Shown: piece after piece, positions 15,908-24,297 of the stretch | Layout of the letters: every line of letters begins with the position of its first letter | Numbering within the stretch: position 1 is the stretch's first letter | NCBI RefSeq assembly: GCF_001905655.1 | Contig: NZ_JMHT01000073.1 | Location: 94,029 to 158,028 of the forward strand | Length of the DNA: 64,000 nt | DNA from: Mycobacterium sp. ST-F2 | GTDB lineage: Bacteria; Actinomycetota; Actinomycetes; Mycobacteriales; Mycobacteriaceae | Reading direction: 5' to 3' | Notes under the pieces: generated by a model | What the model saw: the letters and a program-made list of their open reading frames with translations, nothing else | Database searches by the model: none | Told to the model about the DNA's origin: nothing | Program-made: the position numbers and the translations under genes

Positions 15908-16729
15908 CTATAGTAAATCGAAGAAGTATTCTTCCTCACTAGCTTTCCCGTAGTCAACGCGTTTGCGTTCACGGACGTATCGCACGCGAGGACTCTGCGA
16001 TTGCCCGTAGAAGTTTTCCAGCACGGCCGGATCATCGATACGGTCCGATTTTCCTCGATCGGCATTGCCGGGGAGCGACGAAACGATCAGGTTGCACGAG
16101 CGTAGTTCCGGATTGTCGTCAAGGTGGTAACTGTGTAGCTTCGGCATCATTCGACTGACGTAGAAGCCACCTGCGGCAGCAAACGACTGGACGCTGGCCA
16201 GCACGCTCTTTGGCCAGTCGAGATCCTCATCGTCGGCAATGACGATTACGCCATCGCCAGCGTAGCCAAGCGCCTCCATTCCGCGCTGCACAAAGACATT
16301 TACACTGCTGCCGTTGTTGCTAGCTCCCCAGGGTGGGTTCGTGTAAAAGCAGTCGAATCTTCGAAGGTCAGGGAGTGGGTCAAGGCAGTTGTAACGTATT
16401 CCCTCAAGGGACGCTAGTCGTTCGCGATCAGCGAAACGGTTTATCGCTCCTACAATTCGCTCGTCGAAGTCTAGGACTGTAATCTTGGACGGGCCATAAG
16501 GCACAATTTCCCGTGCGTGCAAATAGGCAACACAGACGCTGATGGAGTCTCCGTCGCCAATGAAGACCAATTGCTTATCTCGCGCCCAGTTGGCGATGAA
16601 TTCGCTTTGCATCACCATGTCGCCGGTCTTCATGTAAATCTGATCAAACTCGCGGATTGGGCGCGGGCGGTTTTGAATTACGTCGGACACTGCATTGATT
16701 GCTGCTTTAAGATCAATTTCTGGTGCCAC
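15908..16729 (-). CDS. SAM-fold enzyme with NPPW motif, similar to bis-aminopropyl spermidine synthase
   Basis: 273 residues from GTG 16729, which has GGGGGG about 8 bases upstream. A Rossmann core shows LVFIGDGDSISV (motif I), VLDFDERIVGAI (motif II) and FYTNPPWGASNNG (motif IV). N/D-PP-Y/W occurs in DNA and protein amino-methylases; the GD-D-S and D-DERI pattern is close to BpsA aminopropyltransferases. It could methylate or aminopropylate an amino group on a nucleic acid, protein or polyamine; the substrate is unknown. It is the first gene of a pair with 15337-15897. Confidence 0.72.
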   Translation of the reverse strand: MAPEIDLKAAINAVSDVIQNRPRPIREFDQIYMKTGDMVMQSEFIANWARDKQLVFIGDGDSISVCVAYLHAREIVPYGPSKITVLDFDERIVGAINRFADRERLASLEGIRYNCLDPLPDLRRFDCFYTNPPWGASNNGSSVNVFVQRGMEALGYAGDGVIVIADDEDLDWPKSVLASVQSFAAAGGFYVSRMMPKLHSYHLDDNPELRSCNLIVSSLPGNADRGKSDRIDDPAVLENFYGQSQSPRVRYVRERKRVDYGKASEEEYFFDLL

Positions 16730-17068
16730 TAACTTGCCCCCCTTGATTCCGCCTCTCTCCACAGTATCTGCCGGCGTGCGCCGGTGGCAGTAGCGACACT
16801 GGTGCTTCGGCGCGCTGCGGCGCGGCGGGTGGGTTGTCAACCGTTGGTTTGCGGGGCGTTTGTGAGCCGTTCTGGTCTGGATGGAGACCTTCGGTTCAAA
16901 GCCGGACGTTAGGCGCCGCCTACCTACGTGATGCCGTGTCTCGTTTGTCGAGAATGAATTCGTCTTGCGTCTTGTCTCACCTGGCCACGGGTGGTTAGAG
17001 GCTCTGGTCAGCATGGAGCCGCCTGCCGGATTGCTTACTGCGACCTAGATCGCGATGAGCAATCGGCG
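16730..17068. other. Gene-free stretch between the two cargo blocks
   Basis: 339 bases with no convincing gene on either strand. It must hold the promoter of the minus-strand pair ending at 15337 and the 3' end of the MFS operon. A short palindrome, GGTTGTCAACC, lies at about 16831-16841. The minus-strand frame above 16729 shows a CRYC-like cluster, but no start with a ribosome binding site. The change in base composition across it suggests it is the junction between two separately acquired blocks. Confidence 0.5.
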
Positions 17069-18610
17069 TCATCGTGCGATTGGCTTCGCTGTTGTGTGTG
17101 CCGCTTCTCGCTGTGATGGGATGACTTTGAGGGCGACTGCGGCGGCGATGGCCAGCAGAGCTGCGGCGATGAGGGAGACGCTTTGGACACCAAAAGTGAA
17201 GGCGTGCTGGGCTTCTGCGAGGAGGGCGGGCGAGTTCGGCAGCTGGTAGGTGGCGGTGGCAAGCGAGTCGTGGAGGGCGTCGCGGTCGGGGGCGCTGACG
17301 TTATCGGGCAGTTGCAGGCTCGCCCGGTAGATGACGGTGTGCAGGGTGCCCAGTACGGCGATGCCGAGGGCGACTCCGAACTCGTAGGCGGTTTCGGAGA
17401 TGGACGCGGCCGCTCCGGCGCGCTCGGGTGGCGCGGCGCTGACCACAGCATCGGTGGACAGGGTCATCGCGGCCCCGACTCCGAGGCCGATGACGGCCAG
17501 AGAGACGCCCATGCCCCAGTAGGTGGACCATCCTTCGGTGATGGCCAGGCCGACCAGACCAAGAGCGGAGAGGGCGAGGCCGGCGGCGATGGCGCGGCCG
17601 CGGCCCAGGCGGGTGAGCAGGTAGCCGACGATCCCGACGACCGCGATGGTGGCGACGGTGGCGGGCAGCTCAGCCAGTCCGGCTTGGAAGGGGGTCATGC
17701 CCATGACGAGTTGGAGATGTTGGGAGAAGAAGAACATGACGCCGATGAAGGCGAAGATGGCGATGGCGTCAGCGGCAACGGCGCCGCTGAACGCCGGCTG
17801 CCGGAACAGGCTGACATCGATAAGCGGTTGTGGCAGGCCGCGTTGGCGTCGCACGAACGCCCATCCCGCGCCGACGCCGAGTGCGATGGTGGCGGGCACG
17901 GTCCAATCGAGTCCGGTGCCGACAGCGTGTTTCACCGCAAAAACGATGGACACGATCGCGGTGACCGACAGCGCCGCTGAGGTGAGGTCCAACCGGGCGC
18001 CGTGAGGGTTCTTCGACTCGGGGATGAGCACGAGGCCGGCGATGACGACGATGATCATCAGCGGAACGTTGATGAGAAACACTGAGCCCCACCAGTAATG
18101 CTCGAGCAGGAACCCGCCGATGAGCGGGCCGAGCGCGGCTCCGCCGGTGGCGCCGGCGGTCCAGGCGGCGATCGCGGTGGTGCGTTGAACGGGGTCGTCG
18201 AACAGGTTGCGGGCAATCGAGAGTGTGGAGGGCATGATGGTCGCTCCGGCGACGCCGAGCAGTACGCGGGCGGCGATCAGCATTTCCGGCGTGGTGGAGA
18301 ACGCGGCGAGTGCGGAGGCGAGGCCGAATCCGATGCTGCCGATCAGGAGTAGTCGTTTGCGGCCGATGCGGTCGGCGAGGTTTCCCATGGTGACCAGGAG
18401 CCCGGCCAGGGCGAAGGAGTAGACGTCGCCAATCCAGAGCATCTGGGTGGCGGTGGGTGCGATGTCGGCGGTCAGCGCGGGGACGGCGAGATAGAGCACG
18501 GTGCCGTCGATGGCCAACAGAACGGTGGCGAGCATCAAGACGCCGAGGGCCGACCACTCACGTAGCCCCGCTTTAACCGGTGCAGCCTCGACGCGAGGTG
18601 GGGTGTTCAT
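17069..18610 (-). CDS. MFS drug exporter, DHA2 (EmrB/QacA/LfrA) family
   Basis: 513 residues with about 14 membrane helices. Family motifs include LLAIDGTVLYLAVPAL in TM1, GNLADRIGRKR (motif A) in the 2-3 loop, and LGVAGATIMPS and GPLIGGFLLE (motif C). It is a proton-driven exporter of the plasma membrane. Its ATG at 18610 overlaps the stop of the P450 gene by 4 bases (ATGA), and the hydroxylase gene lies just before that, so one operon encodes oxidation and efflux. The substrate may be the P450 product or a toxic lipophilic compound (inference). Confidence 0.9.
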   Translation of the reverse strand: MNTPPRVEAAPVKAGLREWSALGVLMLATVLLAIDGTVLYLAVPALTADIAPTATQMLWIGDVYSFALAGLLVTMGNLADRIGRKRLLLIGSIGFGLASALAAFSTTPEMLIAARVLLGVAGATIMPSTLSIARNLFDDPVQRTTAIAAWTAGATGGAALGPLIGGFLLEHYWWGSVFLINVPLMIIVVIAGLVLIPESKNPHGARLDLTSAALSVTAIVSIVFAVKHAVGTGLDWTVPATIALGVGAGWAFVRRQRGLPQPLIDVSLFRQPAFSGAVAADAIAIFAFIGVMFFFSQHLQLVMGMTPFQAGLAELPATVATIAVVGIVGYLLTRLGRGRAIAAGLALSALGLVGLAITEGWSTYWGMGVSLAVIGLGVGAAMTLSTDAVVSAAPPERAGAAASISETAYEFGVALGIAVLGTLHTVIYRASLQLPDNVSAPDRDALHDSLATATYQLPNSPALLAEAQHAFTFGVQSVSLIAAALLAIAAAVALKVIPSQREAAHTTAKPIAR

Positions 18611-19854
18611 GGGGCGGTGGGCTTTCTGGTGAGGTTGACGGGCAGGTGCGACATGCCGCGCAGGCTGACGTTGGGCCGGTAGGTCGGGTCGCCGGCGAGT
18701 TCGGCATGCGGGAACCGGCTGGTGAGTGCGGTGAGTGCGGTGACGGCTTCGAGGCGGGCCAGGGGTGCGCCGAGGCAGAAGTGTGCGCCGTGGCCGAAGG
18801 CGAGATGGCGGAACGCGGGCCGGTCGGGGTCGAAGTCGTCGGGGCGGTCGTATTCGGCGGGGTCGCGGTGCGCAGCCCCCAGCAGCATGACTGCGGAGTC
18901 TCCGGCGGGCACCACGGTGTCGCCGATGATCATGTCGCGTTCGGCGATGCGGTCCGACAGTTGCACTGGCGGATCCCAGCGCAGGGTTTCTTCGACCACG
19001 GCGGGCATGCGGTCGGGGTTCTCGGCGGCGGCGTTCCACTGGCCGGGGTGGGTGAGCATGGCCAGTGTGGCGTTGCCGATGAGGTTGACCGTGGTTTCGT
19101 GGCCGGCGACAAACAGCAGCTCGCAGGTGGCCACGATCTCGTCTTCGGTGAGATGCTCACCGGCCTCTTCGGCGGCAACCAGGGCAGACATCAGGTCATC
19201 GCGCGGTGCGCTGCGTCGCTCGCGTATCAGTTCGCGCAGGTAGTCATACATCCATGTGGCGGCATCGAGACGCTCTTGGCGGCCCGCGTCGAGGTCACCG
19301 ACAGCTGGGAGGAAGTCGTCGAGGCCTTGGGCGATGAGCTTGGAGGCGTGCCCGAAGCGGGGCTCGTCCTCGACGGGGACGCCGAGCAGCCGGCAGATGA
19401 CGATGACTGGCAGCGGGTAGGCGAGGTCTTCGATGACATCGCCGGTGTCGGCGACGCGGCCGAGGAGGTCGTTGACGATCGTGGTGATCTCGGGTCCCAG
19501 CTCGCGAATTCTCCGCGGGGAGAACGCTTTCTGGGCCAGTTTGCGGAGCCGGGTGTGATCGGGCGGATCGAGGATGAGGAAGCTGTGGGTGTCGAAATCC
19601 GCGGGGTCGGCGCCGCCGGCGATGGCGTTGCGGACGAGGGTGGATTTGCGGCGGTCAACGGCGCCGTCGGGGTGCCGCAGGATTTGGTCGCAGTCGGCGT
19701 AGCTGCCGAAGACGACCATGTTGAACTCGGGCAGCGCGAACGGTGCGGCGTGGCCGGCGGCGCGGAACGCCGGGTACGGGTTGGCGCGGACAGCGGGGTC
19801 GAAGATCGCTTCGAAGCGCGCCTGGGGGCTGGCGGGAATGGTCGGCACGGTCAT
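18607..19854 (-). CDS. Cytochrome P450
   Basis: 415 residues, a normal bacterial P450 length. The I-helix oxygen motif AGHETT, the K-helix EETLR (ExxR) and the heme loop FGHGAHFCLG with the Cys ligand are all present. It has no membrane anchor, so it is soluble and must use separate redox partners; no ferredoxin or reductase gene is beside it. Start ATG 19854, 6 bases after the hydroxylase stop. It probably hydroxylates a lipophilic substrate together with the neighbouring di-iron enzyme. The substrate cannot be predicted. Confidence 0.95.
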   Translation of the reverse strand: MTVPTIPASPQARFEAIFDPAVRANPYPAFRAAGHAAPFALPEFNMVVFGSYADCDQILRHPDGAVDRRKSTLVRNAIAGGADPADFDTHSFLILDPPDHTRLRKLAQKAFSPRRIRELGPEITTIVNDLLGRVADTGDVIEDLAYPLPVIVICRLLGVPVEDEPRFGHASKLIAQGLDDFLPAVGDLDAGRQERLDAATWMYDYLRELIRERRSAPRDDLMSALVAAEEAGEHLTEDEIVATCELLFVAGHETTVNLIGNATLAMLTHPGQWNAAAENPDRMPAVVEETLRWDPPVQLSDRIAERDMIIGDTVVPAGDSAVMLLGAAHRDPAEYDRPDDFDPDRPAFRHLAFGHGAHFCLGAPLARLEAVTALTALTSRFPHAELAGDPTYRPNVSLRGMSHLPVNLTRKPTAP

Positions 19855-19860
19855 CGTGGG

Positions 19861-20820
19861 TCAGCTCGCTTTCTGGATCGTCGTGGTCGCGCTGGCGGTC
19901 GGGGTGGGGGTGTCCCCGTGCTCGATGACGGGTAGCTGCTCCTCGGATGTGTTGGTGGTGGTGGGTGTTTCGCTCCAGCCGGGCGGCTTGAGTAGGTAGT
20001 TGACGCGGGCGCGCCAGGTCTTGGCGTTCCATACGTCGCGGGCTGCGCGGGCGAGTTCCCAGTAGTTGACCTTGATCGGGTTGTAGGTGGTGATCTGCTT
20101 GGTCAGGCCGTAGGCAACCTGCTCGGTCTCTTCGGCGTAGGTGCCGAACATGCGGTCCCAGATGATGAAGATGCCGCCGTAGTTCTTGTCGAGGTAGGGG
20201 TTGTTGACGCCGTGGTGCACGCGGTGGTGTGACGGGGTGTTGAAGATGAACTCGATCCAGCGGGGCAGCAGTCCGACACGTTCGGTGTGGATGGGGAACT
20301 GGTAGGTCAAGATGACGGCTTGCAGCAGGAACAGTAGCCACAGGGGCAGGCCGGCCAGCAGCAGCGGGACGTAGAACAGGAACGACGACACGATGTCGGT
20401 GGGCATTAGCCAGCCCAGCCGCAGCGCGGTGGTCTGGTTGAAGTGTTGGCTGGAGTGGTGCACGCTGTGCCCGATCCAGAACATGCGGATGCGGTGGTGG
20501 GCGCGGTGTTCCCAGTAGTAGACGAAGTCGACCAAGATCAACGCTGGCAGCCACCACGCCGCTGACCACTGCACCGGGGCCACTGCGGCAGCCAGCACCA
20601 GCACTGGCAGTTGCACGAACTTGGAGATGACGTCGGTGAATGCGCCGATGCCCGACATCGACAGGCTCGTCACCGCGTCTTTGGCGCTGACTCCGACCAT
20701 CGGCCGCCGCGGCGGTTGCTCGCGACGCTTCTCGATCCAGTAGGCCAGGAACTCCACGGCGATCAGCACGGCGAACGCCGGAAGCGTCCACAGCGAGAGG
20801 TTGTCGAGCAGATCTGACAC
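19861..20820 (-). CDS. Fatty acid hydroxylase / sterol desaturase superfamily membrane di-iron enzyme
   Basis: 319 residues with three or four membrane helices and the histidine boxes of the superfamily: WEHRAHH, HSVHHSSQHFN and HHRVHHG. These bind a di-iron centre that hydroxylates or desaturates lipids. GTG 20820 follows AAGGA with 6 bases spacing. It is the first gene of the operon hydroxylase, P450, MFS, and its promoter region is shared with the divergent tetR at 20991. The C-terminal 35 residues are Thr/Pro-rich and probably disordered. Confidence 0.9.
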   Translation of the reverse strand: MSDLLDNLSLWTLPAFAVLIAVEFLAYWIEKRREQPPRRPMVGVSAKDAVTSLSMSGIGAFTDVISKFVQLPVLVLAAAVAPVQWSAAWWLPALILVDFVYYWEHRAHHRIRMFWIGHSVHHSSQHFNQTTALRLGWLMPTDIVSSFLFYVPLLLAGLPLWLLFLLQAVILTYQFPIHTERVGLLPRWIEFIFNTPSHHRVHHGVNNPYLDKNYGGIFIIWDRMFGTYAEETEQVAYGLTKQITTYNPIKVNYWELARAARDVWNAKTWRARVNYLLKPPGWSETPTTTNTSEEQLPVIEHGDTPTPTASATTTIQKAS

Positions 20821-20898
20821 GGGCGTCCTTCTTTCTGACTGGCGCGGCGCTGGAAGCTGCGGTGCGCGACGACCCCAATCATCGCTAGGGCAGTTGCG

Positions 20899-20914
20899 TA
20901 GGTCAAGTGACCTA
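20899..20914. promoter_or_regulatory. Candidate TetR operator between hydroxylase operon and tetR
   Basis: TAGGTCA (20899-20905) and TGACCTA (20908-20914) are exact reverse complements with a 2-base centre. The dyad is 78 bases from the hydroxylase start and 76 from the tetR start, nearly the midpoint, as expected for an operator controlling both. Confidence 0.65.
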
Positions 20915-20990
20915 AAGTGTGATGTGTGTCCCCCTGCTTTCCGCTGTGGGCTGTGACCAGCAGTTTCGGCGGTCTGGCAGACTGGCGGCC

Positions 20991-21593
20991 ATGACCAGCT
21001 CTGCGCCACGAAGCACCGAGCGTCGCGACACGAGTAAGCGTGATGCTTTCGTTGCGGCGGCGGTCAGAGTGATGGCTCGGGACGGCGTGGCAGCGTTGAC
21101 CACCCGACGCATCGCCGAGGAAGCCAGTCTTCCGCAGGGGATATTTCACTACTGGTTCGCTAACAAGGCCGAACTGCTCGAAGCCGTGCTTCACGCGGTG
21201 ATGGCCGATGCCGCTACCGCCACCGCACCGCCGGATGTCAACGACGACCCGGCCGCCAACTGGAAGGCGGCATTTCAGAAGATCCGTGAGGACGACGCTG
21301 GCCGCCAGCTCGGCGCCTACGAACTCACCGCCATGGCCCTGCGCAATCCCGAGCTAAAGGACATGGCGCAAAGGCTCTACCAGGGTTACCACGACATGGC
21401 CCGAACCGACCTCGCACCGCTCGTCGATGAACTCAACGCCGATGGGGCCGATCTCGACGTTAATCTCGTCGCTGCCCTGATCGCCGCGCTGTTCGACGGC
21501 CTCACCTTTTCCTGGCTCGCCAACCCCGACGCGCCACCCCCCGAAGAAGTTCTCGACCTAGCGTTTCAGCTGATACGCAAACAGTCTCGTTAA
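20991..21593 (+). CDS. TetR-family transcriptional regulator
   Basis: 200 residues from ATG 20991. The N-terminal helix-turn-helix is clear (LTTRRIAEEASLPQGIFHYW, then FANKAELLEAV), with the F-H-Y-W-F-NK pattern of the family. The C-terminal 140 residues are the helical ligand and dimerisation domain. It diverges from the hydroxylase/P450/MFS operon with a 16-bp dyad midway, so it most likely represses that operon and itself until a substrate of the enzymes or exporter binds (inference). Confidence 0.9.
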   Translation: MTSSAPRSTERRDTSKRDAFVAAAVRVMARDGVAALTTRRIAEEASLPQGIFHYWFANKAELLEAVLHAVMADAATATAPPDVNDDPAANWKAAFQKIREDDAGRQLGAYELTAMALRNPELKDMAQRLYQGYHDMARTDLAPLVDELNADGADLDVNLVAALIAALFDGLTFSWLANPDAPPPEEVLDLAFQLIRKQSR

Positions 21594-21855
21594 GCAAGCA
21601 CGTACGTAGGTGCACTCGTCGATAGGCACATTCACGCCAGTCTCAAATCTGGAGAAACAAGGCGCTGCCAGGAACCGCCTACTGGTCCGGCATCGCTCCA
21701 GTTCGCGCTGTCTCGTTTCTGGTCTGACGAACCTGGCGGATCCGCCATCATTCCGCCAACAATGGTGCGATTCCGCCACATTCCGTGCGAACCTGCACAG
21801 TATCGGCCGTATTGGAGAAGGCAAAGAATGCGGCGAACTCAAACTGTCCGACCGC

Positions 21856-22281
21856 TTACGGTGCGTGTAGGTCAATGGAACAGGTCGGAAACAAGCGGTT
21901 GAGGTAGTGTCTGACGTGCTCTGTCTCTGCGTGTCCTACCGCGATCGAACTGTCGGAGGTAGACCCGTCCCACCAGTGCCAGCGTCCTCGCCGCCGAAAG
22001 CCGAACGGCCGTGGTACCTCTAATCCGGTGTGCGTGGCAACGAATGTGCGGGCAGCTCCGACGACGAACCACCAATCGGATCCGGCGAAGGTCACCGTTC
22101 CGTCATCGCTGCCCAGATGTGAAAGATTGCGCGACAGACGAACTCGCGCTCGGAAAGGCTCCGGTACCGGCTGCTGTGAGACCATGGCAGGTGTGCAGCC
22201 GCCGTCATCGCCAGGTCGATCGTGCCAAGACTCGAACCGGCTCGGGTGAACGATCCAGTTGTCAGCCGGCGCCGGCGTCAT
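21856..22281 (-). CDS. Hypothetical element protein, 141 aa
   Basis: Starts at ATG 22281, overlapping the stop of the 308-residue gene by 4 bases (ATGA). It is rich in Trp, His and Arg (RRGRWHWWDGSTSDS), with a predicted strand-rich centre (VTFAGSDWWFVVG). No signal peptide, membrane segment or catalytic motif is recognised. Coupling to its upstream neighbour suggests a shared task, and together they are the only minus-strand genes in this half of the element. The 262 bases beyond its 3' end, up to tetR, hold nothing recognisable. Confidence 0.6.
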   Translation of the reverse strand: MTPAPADNWIVHPSRFESWHDRPGDDGGCTPAMVSQQPVPEPFRARVRLSRNLSHLGSDDGTVTFAGSDWWFVVGAARTFVATHTGLEVPRPFGFRRRGRWHWWDGSTSDSSIAVGHAETEHVRHYLNRLFPTCSIDLHAP

Positions 22282-23204
22282 GACGGTGTTGCCCTAATGT
22301 CACCGCTCGGCCGGACGAAAAGTGTTCGCATCGTGTGATCTTGGAGCTCGTCCGCCTTATGCTCTAGAGGAACTGTACGCTTAGTGGTAGCGAATTCTTC
22401 GCAGTAGCTGTTCCATTCACGCATCAGGCGCAGGGCCTTTTCGCGGAGTGCGGGGCCTCGCTTCACTTCCTCGAACGGGCATACAAGCATCTTGCGCAGC
22501 GTGGAGGATGGGACGAAAACTAAAGCCTCGTCGCGAAATTCAGGGACATCGCGCGAGTGGTAGTACACGCGTTTGGCGTGATGAAGTCGAAACTGTTCCA
22601 TAACTTGGCCGGTTTCCTGGCATGTTCTGGCGAACACTGAGCGTAGGGTATCGCGGCGTCTTACCAGTTCGTCGATCTGGTCTTGGCAGGCCCTGCGTGC
22701 GGGCCAAGGCATTGAATCAATTGCTCTGCTTGCCAATTCGGCTAACTGGTTGCCGACCAGATCGTATTCCTTCTGGAGGACGTCGACCTTTTTCTGGCAA
22801 CGGTAGAACTCGTTTGCGATTGCGGTGTACTCGCGTGAGAACGCTTCGGTTTGGTCGAAGTAGGTGTGCAGTCGCTCGTAGTGACGTGCTCGTCCACAGA
22901 CGGCGAGATACTGCGAGCCAAGCTCGACTGTGTCTTGTCCGGCCTCGATGCGTTGCGCTGTGTCGGCGCCGCCGATTAAGTCTTCTGCAATGTCCTCGGA
23001 TGTAAGAACTGCCGCACGTGCGAGTGCGTCGATCTGGCGCAGTATCTGTTTGCGTGTCTTGCGGATCTCGACTCGATGCAGGCCGCTCACCCTTCGCACC
23101 TCAGCCGGAGCTACGCCCGCCGCGACGGCAAGCTTGGCTGCGGCAACGTTGAGGGCACGGTGCCACTCTGCGGCGACGCCCGGAGCCGGTGATTCGACGA
23201 GCAT
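22278..23204 (-). CDS. Hypothetical element protein, 308 aa, coiled coil
   Basis: Starts MLVESPAPGVAAEWHRALNV. The first 60 residues include AAAKLAVAAGVAPAEVRRVSG, compatible with a helix-turn-helix. Two long charged helices follow (about 120-210, with CQKKVDVLQKEYDLVGNQLA and QIDELVRRRDTLRSVF), which look like a coiled coil. The C-terminal part is basic. It diverges from the transfer operon at 23401, a usual place for a regulator of transfer such as a KorSA-like repressor, but no such family is recognised and the size is larger. Confidence 0.65.
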   Translation of the reverse strand: MLVESPAPGVAAEWHRALNVAAAKLAVAAGVAPAEVRRVSGLHRVEIRKTRKQILRQIDALARAAVLTSEDIAEDLIGGADTAQRIEAGQDTVELGSQYLAVCGRARHYERLHTYFDQTEAFSREYTAIANEFYRCQKKVDVLQKEYDLVGNQLAELASRAIDSMPWPARRACQDQIDELVRRRDTLRSVFARTCQETGQVMEQFRLHHAKRVYYHSRDVPEFRDEALVFVPSSTLRKMLVCPFEEVKRGPALREKALRLMREWNSYCEEFATTKRTVPLEHKADELQDHTMRTLFVRPSGDIRATPS

Positions 23205-23400
23205 TCACTCAGGGTAGGGCCCGCGACTGACAAACAGCGGTGGCGCGGGATGGCGCTAAACCGTGCGATGTACCGGGGTTCCGCGCTCAATAGTCACCGC
23301 GTCCGTCGTGCCGGCCGGTCTGACCTGCGGTTTTCTCGGTTTGGTGACAAATGGCGACTGATGGCGTTCCAGCAATCAATCTTGACTCTGAGGAGCGCAG

Positions 23401-23865
23401 GTGGCGTCCCCGAAGTTGCAAAGGAACTCTCTCATGGCTGATCTGAATCGACTCGATGAACTCGTCCTAGACCCGACGCAGGTCTTAGCGTTCGGTACGG
23501 GCGGGGGCGCGCGAGCGCAGAGTGTGTACAAGGACGGAGCCGCCACGGACGAACCCGTATTGGTCGACGACGCGCAGCTCTACAAGGTGACGGGGCTTGC
23601 CGTGAGCGTCGGCGGGCGTGGACTGGACGGCGCAGAGGTACGGACCACCACGCCGATGGAATCCGTGCCAGCGGGCGTCCTGTTCCAAGCAGAGGGCCGC
23701 TGCACTCTGTCGATTCGCGCCGATGCGCGTCCGGGATGGGGCGATCGCGGGCCGCGAGGTGTGCTAGCCGTGACGGTCTACATCCAAACGCTCAAACCTG
23801 TCGGTTCCGTGACCGATATCCTGCGAGGGGCGAACAGTGGCGCACGCCGCGGTGGCGGTGAATGA
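23401..23865 (+). CDS. Hypothetical element protein, first gene of the transfer operon
   Basis: GTG 23401 has AGGAG at 23391-23395, 5 bases upstream; ATG 23434 (MADLNRLDELVLDPTQ) is an alternative with AAGGA. The product of 143-154 residues is acidic to neutral, probably strand-rich (VTGLAVSVGGRGLDGAEV, GVLAVTVYIQTLKPVG), without membrane segments. Its stop overlaps the next start. It likely works with the membrane protein and ATPase downstream. No named family is assigned. Confidence 0.65.
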   Translation: MASPKLQRNSLMADLNRLDELVLDPTQVLAFGTGGGARAQSVYKDGAATDEPVLVDDAQLYKVTGLAVSVGGRGLDGAEVRTTTPMESVPAGVLFQAEGRCTLSIRADARPGWGDRGPRGVLAVTVYIQTLKPVGSVTDILRGANSGARRGGGE

Positions 23866-24296
23866 TGTTCAAAAAGAACCAATTTCGAGAATCAGATCCG
23901 TTCCGCCTGTCCACCCTCGGGCGTGGTCGGGCATTCGTGGCCTGGCTTCGCGGTCCAGCACTGATGCGCCGATGGCTGGTCCTGCTGCTCAGCGCGACAT
24001 CTATGATGTGTCTCGTTGTCGTGCTGGTCCTCGCTTTCGTGATGCACGGTGCATCACCGTCAGTGCCGAGTCCGGCTGACATGACGTCGCGGGACATCCA
24101 AGCAGAAGCGTTCCGGGCCGGCCCCACGGCGTCAAAGGTGGTTGATCGCCCTGGATTCGACTGCCACCCCATGCCAGATCTCGGGCTGAAGTACTTGAAC
24201 CCCATGAATACCGGCCCATCAGTAGTGGCAATAGGAAAAGACGGCGTGGTGTGGGGGCCTATGTGCATCGTGACCGACGGATGGGCCGGTTCCTGA
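23862..24296 (+). CDS. Single-pass membrane protein of the transfer operon, 144 aa
   Basis: ATG 23862 overlaps the previous stop (ATGATG). A basic, cytoplasmic N-terminus of about 38 residues is followed by one strong membrane helix (LVLLLSATSMMCLVVVLVLA) and about 80 residues outside, with two Cys (FDCHPMP, PMCIVTD) that could form a disulfide. The next gene starts one base after the stop. AICE transfer regions commonly encode small membrane (Spd-like) proteins near the FtsK-type ATPase; no direct homology is claimed. Confidence 0.7.
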   Translation: MMFKKNQFRESDPFRLSTLGRGRAFVAWLRGPALMRRWLVLLLSATSMMCLVVVLVLAFVMHGASPSVPSPADMTSRDIQAEAFRAGPTASKVVDRPGFDCHPMPDLGLKYLNPMNTGPSVVAIGKDGVVWGPMCIVTDGWAGS

Positions 24297-24297
24297 G

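Noticed and set aside
23250..23441. 63-codon plus-strand gene before the transfer operon
   Set aside because: It runs into the next gene's start in another frame and has no ribosome binding site. The region is better seen as the divergent promoter region.
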